This document shows, in pieces, positions 5,307 to 7,186 of a stretch of DNA of 7,186 nucleotides. The stretch is from Synergistaceae bacterium (GTDB lineage Bacteria; Synergistota; Synergistia; Synergistales; Aminobacteriaceae). The notes under the pieces are model-generated. The model was not told the DNA's origin. It made no database searches and saw nothing but the letters and a program-made list of their open reading frames with translations. The position numbers and the translations under genes were made by a program. Every line of letters begins with the position of its first letter. The first letter of the stretch is position 1. The stretch is taken from NCBI GenBank assembly GCA_031289165.1, contig JAITPZ010000118.1, positions 1-7,186 of the forward strand. Reading direction: 5' to 3'.

Positions 5307-7186
5307 GGGTTTACAATATCCCTCCAGTATTGAACATAAGGCACATCCACCGAAACGGTGGGAGGCACGAACTCCCCGTATTTCAGCGCTCCAAACGAAA
5401 ACATCGTCTTGTCCGGGAAAATAAACGTATTCGTACTCATCTGAGAAGGCAACTCCTCCAAAGCCGTCGGCTTCAACGCTTTGATCGCCACGTACATTCT
5501 GCCGTTCATAGCCGTCATCCCCGTTATCTTCGCATCTTTGATGATAACGGACTGAACGCCGTTCCCCCACTCGCCCCGTCCCCTCAGAGGATCGAAGGCG
5601 TAGAGCTTGGAGTGCCCGAGGTCCCGGCAGATGTCATAATCGTTCGTCATCTTCACGCGCGGAATGAACGTCGTGACATAAAGCACGCCGGAATAGAGAT
5701 AGGGCGAGGTGGTTACGTACTCCGGCAGAGTGCCGATGTCCGCCACCGCCTGCTGAGGCCGCAACGGCAGGTACCATCCCTTGATGGCAGTCGAGTTAAA
5801 CTCGTTGTCTCCGGAAACTAAAGTGTCGCCAAAGGGCGGCAAAAGAGTCGTAACGTCTCTGGCGTACTTCAGTTGCTTCATGTCGGGATCCGCTATCGTC
5901 AATACCGCGTCGGCGGAGGTCTTCGTCAGGTTGAAGCTGAAAATGTAATTCTGCGCGTTGACGATCTCCTTCTGATTCTCATCGGCATCCTTACCCGGGG
6001 CGTCCAGACGCGCAGATCCTCCGAAAACCCACATTTGTTTTGTGGCTCCTACGGTTCCCAGTGAGACGGCCTTAGGAATCGACACAGGAACGCCGCCGCT
6101 GTTTTTCAACTGGAAAACGCTCTTCAACGTCCAGCTGCTGACATCCTGAGTCGTGTCGCAATACAGGACGTTACCCGCGCTGTCCGTCGTGAACAGCTCT
6201 ATATCCCGGTTCGAGTCCTTCACGTGGCGCACGGTTACGGGGGCTATGCCCATCCCCAGAGACGCGCCAACGGGCTCGAAACCATTACTCTGCGTGAAGG
6301 CTTTCAGAACCTCTCCGGTCGAGGGCGCAATCACGTAAAAGGCCTTTCCCTGGTCGTCGCTGCCCAGGTTCTGCCCCAAACCGCCAGGCAGGAAAATCAC
6401 GTTTCTCTTATCCCCGGCGCTCACGTCGGCCTGCAAAAAAACGCCCGGCGCAATGGTCAAACCCAGCTGGCTGTAGGCGGACGTCCCCGCCATCCCCACG
6501 CTGTTGCCCCAGAGCCCTATCTCACTGGAGGGGCCTCCGTCATAACGATCGTTGTCCACGGCCCACAAAAACGTCGGCGTGGCCGCGGGCTCCGTGACGT
6601 CCATGGCGTAAAGGCCGTTTCCTCCGAACCCCATATTCCCAAGAATGATAGTCCTGTAGTTCGAGGCGTTGTACGTAAGGGACACCTCTCCCTTGGTCAT
6701 GGGACCGTCCAGAAGGTTATAGGCTATCGAAGCGACGGTGTTGACGCCATCGCCCGAATACAGGGCACTCGTGATCGCGTCATATTTGGTGGCCTTCAGC
6801 CGGGTCTGGAAAACATTCGGAGGGAAGAAGGCCCATCGCTCGCTGCCGTTCGCGTAGTTGATCGCGTGCAGCACGCCGCGGTTGGTCTGGACGTAGAGGA
6901 CCTGGTCGCGGTCGGCAGCAAGCGGGTTGCTCAAAAGCGGAGAACCCACCACGGGCTTCTCCACAACCTGCATCCCGGAGCTTTCCATATCGCCCAAAAT
7001 CTGGTGTTTGTTGTACTCGCGAAGCCAGGTGGTGAAGTCCTGCGCCAGCGCGGCAGGGACGCCGGTCAGGTTCTCAACGGCGGCGTTGGTCAACGTGTCT
7101 ATGCGCTGCACGCTCGTCCCCGAGTTTCCCTTCGCCTGAGGAGCCGTGTAGACGTCATAGCGAGCATTGGAATTTACGGAGGGAAC
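5303..7186 (-). CDS. pilY1: PilY1/PilC-type type IV pilus beta-propeller protein, N-terminus beyond window
   Basis: The frame is open to the window edge: 627 residues, with the GTG at 7111 being internal and the true start outside. PilY1 proteins are exported, sit at or near the tip of type IV pili, and act in pilus assembly, adhesion and surface sensing. Seen (window numbering): LGDM and PLLSNP at about 64-89, just before the propeller. VLYVQTNRGVLHAI (96-109) then leads to ERWAFFPP (116-123), the family's aNDGmLHAf...WafiP blade. RTIILGNMGFGGNGLYAMDV lies at 178-197. KGWYLPL (469-475) precedes SPYLYSGVLYVTTFIP (494-509), then Cys520 and KLYAFDP (527-533). The end, QYWRDIVNP, resembles the usual SWRE- tail. 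The likely Ca2+ loop DSNRD (324-328) is short. The N-terminal vWA-like region of many PilY1 proteins, if present, is out of view. It is the first visible gene of a three-gene run with overlapping ends. Confidence 0.9.
   Translation of the reverse strand, partial: VPSVNSNARYDVYTAPQAKGNSGTSVQRIDTLTNAAVENLTGVPAALAQDFTTWLREYNKHQILGDMESSGMQVVEKPVVGSPLLSNPLAADRDQVLYVQTNRGVLHAINYANGSERWAFFPPNVFQTRLKATKYDAITSALYSGDGVNTVASIAYNLLDGPMTKGEVSLTYNASNYRTIILGNMGFGGNGLYAMDVTEPAATPTFLWAVDNDRYDGGPSSEIGLWGNSVGMAGTSAYSQLGLTIAPGVFLQADVSAGDKRNVIFLPGGLGQNLGSDDQGKAFYVIAPSTGEVLKAFTQSNGFEPVGASLGMGIAPVTVRHVKDSNRDIELFTTDSAGNVLYCDTTQDVSSWTLKSVFQLKNSGGVPVSIPKAVSLGTVGATKQMWVFGGSARLDAPGKDADENQKEIVNAQNYIFSFNLTKTSADAVLTIADPDMKQLKYARDVTTLLPPFGDTLVSGDNEFNSTAIKGWYLPLRPQQAVADIGTLPEYVTTSPYLYSGVLYVTTFIPRVKMTNDYDICRDLGHSKLYAFDPLRGRGEWGNGVQSVIIKDAKITGMTAMNGRMYVAIKALKPTALEELPSQMSTNTFIFPDKTMFSFGALKYGEFVPPTVSVDVPYVQYWRDIVNP

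Noticed and set aside
5307..5570. N-terminal extension of the 111-residue secreted protein
   Set aside because: This stretch lies wholly inside the pilY1 coding region in another frame. It would bury the signal peptide, and the ATGA overlap marks a better start at 5306.

Overview
The window is about 60 % G+C and tightly packed, with seven protein-coding genes, two of them cut by the window ends. No RNA gene, insertion sequence, CRISPR array or phage gene was seen. A PilY1-type type IV pilus protein and several Sec signal peptides point to a diderm bacterium. A GTP-dependent PEP carboxykinase, a stand-alone Cys-rich MOSC protein and a GlcD-type oxidase would fit an anaerobic amino-acid or organic-acid fermenter. 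Synergistota is my best guess, with deltaproteobacteria as an alternative. This rests on protein flavour only and is weak.

Layout. At 1-921 (+) is the C-terminal two-thirds of a GlcD/D-lactate-dehydrogenase-type FAD oxidase. It converges, 26 bases away, on a secreted protein made of eight WG repeats (948-1886, -). An AT-rich divergent promoter region (1887-2020) separates that gene from a MOSC-domain protein (2021-2485, +). After a 160-base leader region with a perfect TATAAT box and a small hairpin comes complete pckG (2646-4427, +). The 214 bases after pckG hold two terminators, one for each strand.

The right third is a minus-strand operon read from the right edge towards 4642. It begins with a large PilY1-type pilus beta-propeller protein whose N-terminus lies outside the window. 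A 111-residue secreted protein follows, joined by an ATGA stop/start overlap, and then a 115-residue secreted protein, joined by a 19-base overlap. The operon ends at a 13-bp perfect terminator hairpin. The two small proteins are translationally tied to PilY1, so they are the best candidates for something undescribed: accessory parts of the pilus tip or its assembly. The second may have a secreted HesB-like fold.

The plus-strand genes look like ordinary metabolism (oxidation of 2-hydroxy acids, PEP/oxaloacetate interconversion, possible sulfur or metal-cofactor chemistry) and do not form one pathway. I found no clear defence system, mobile element or large new machine.
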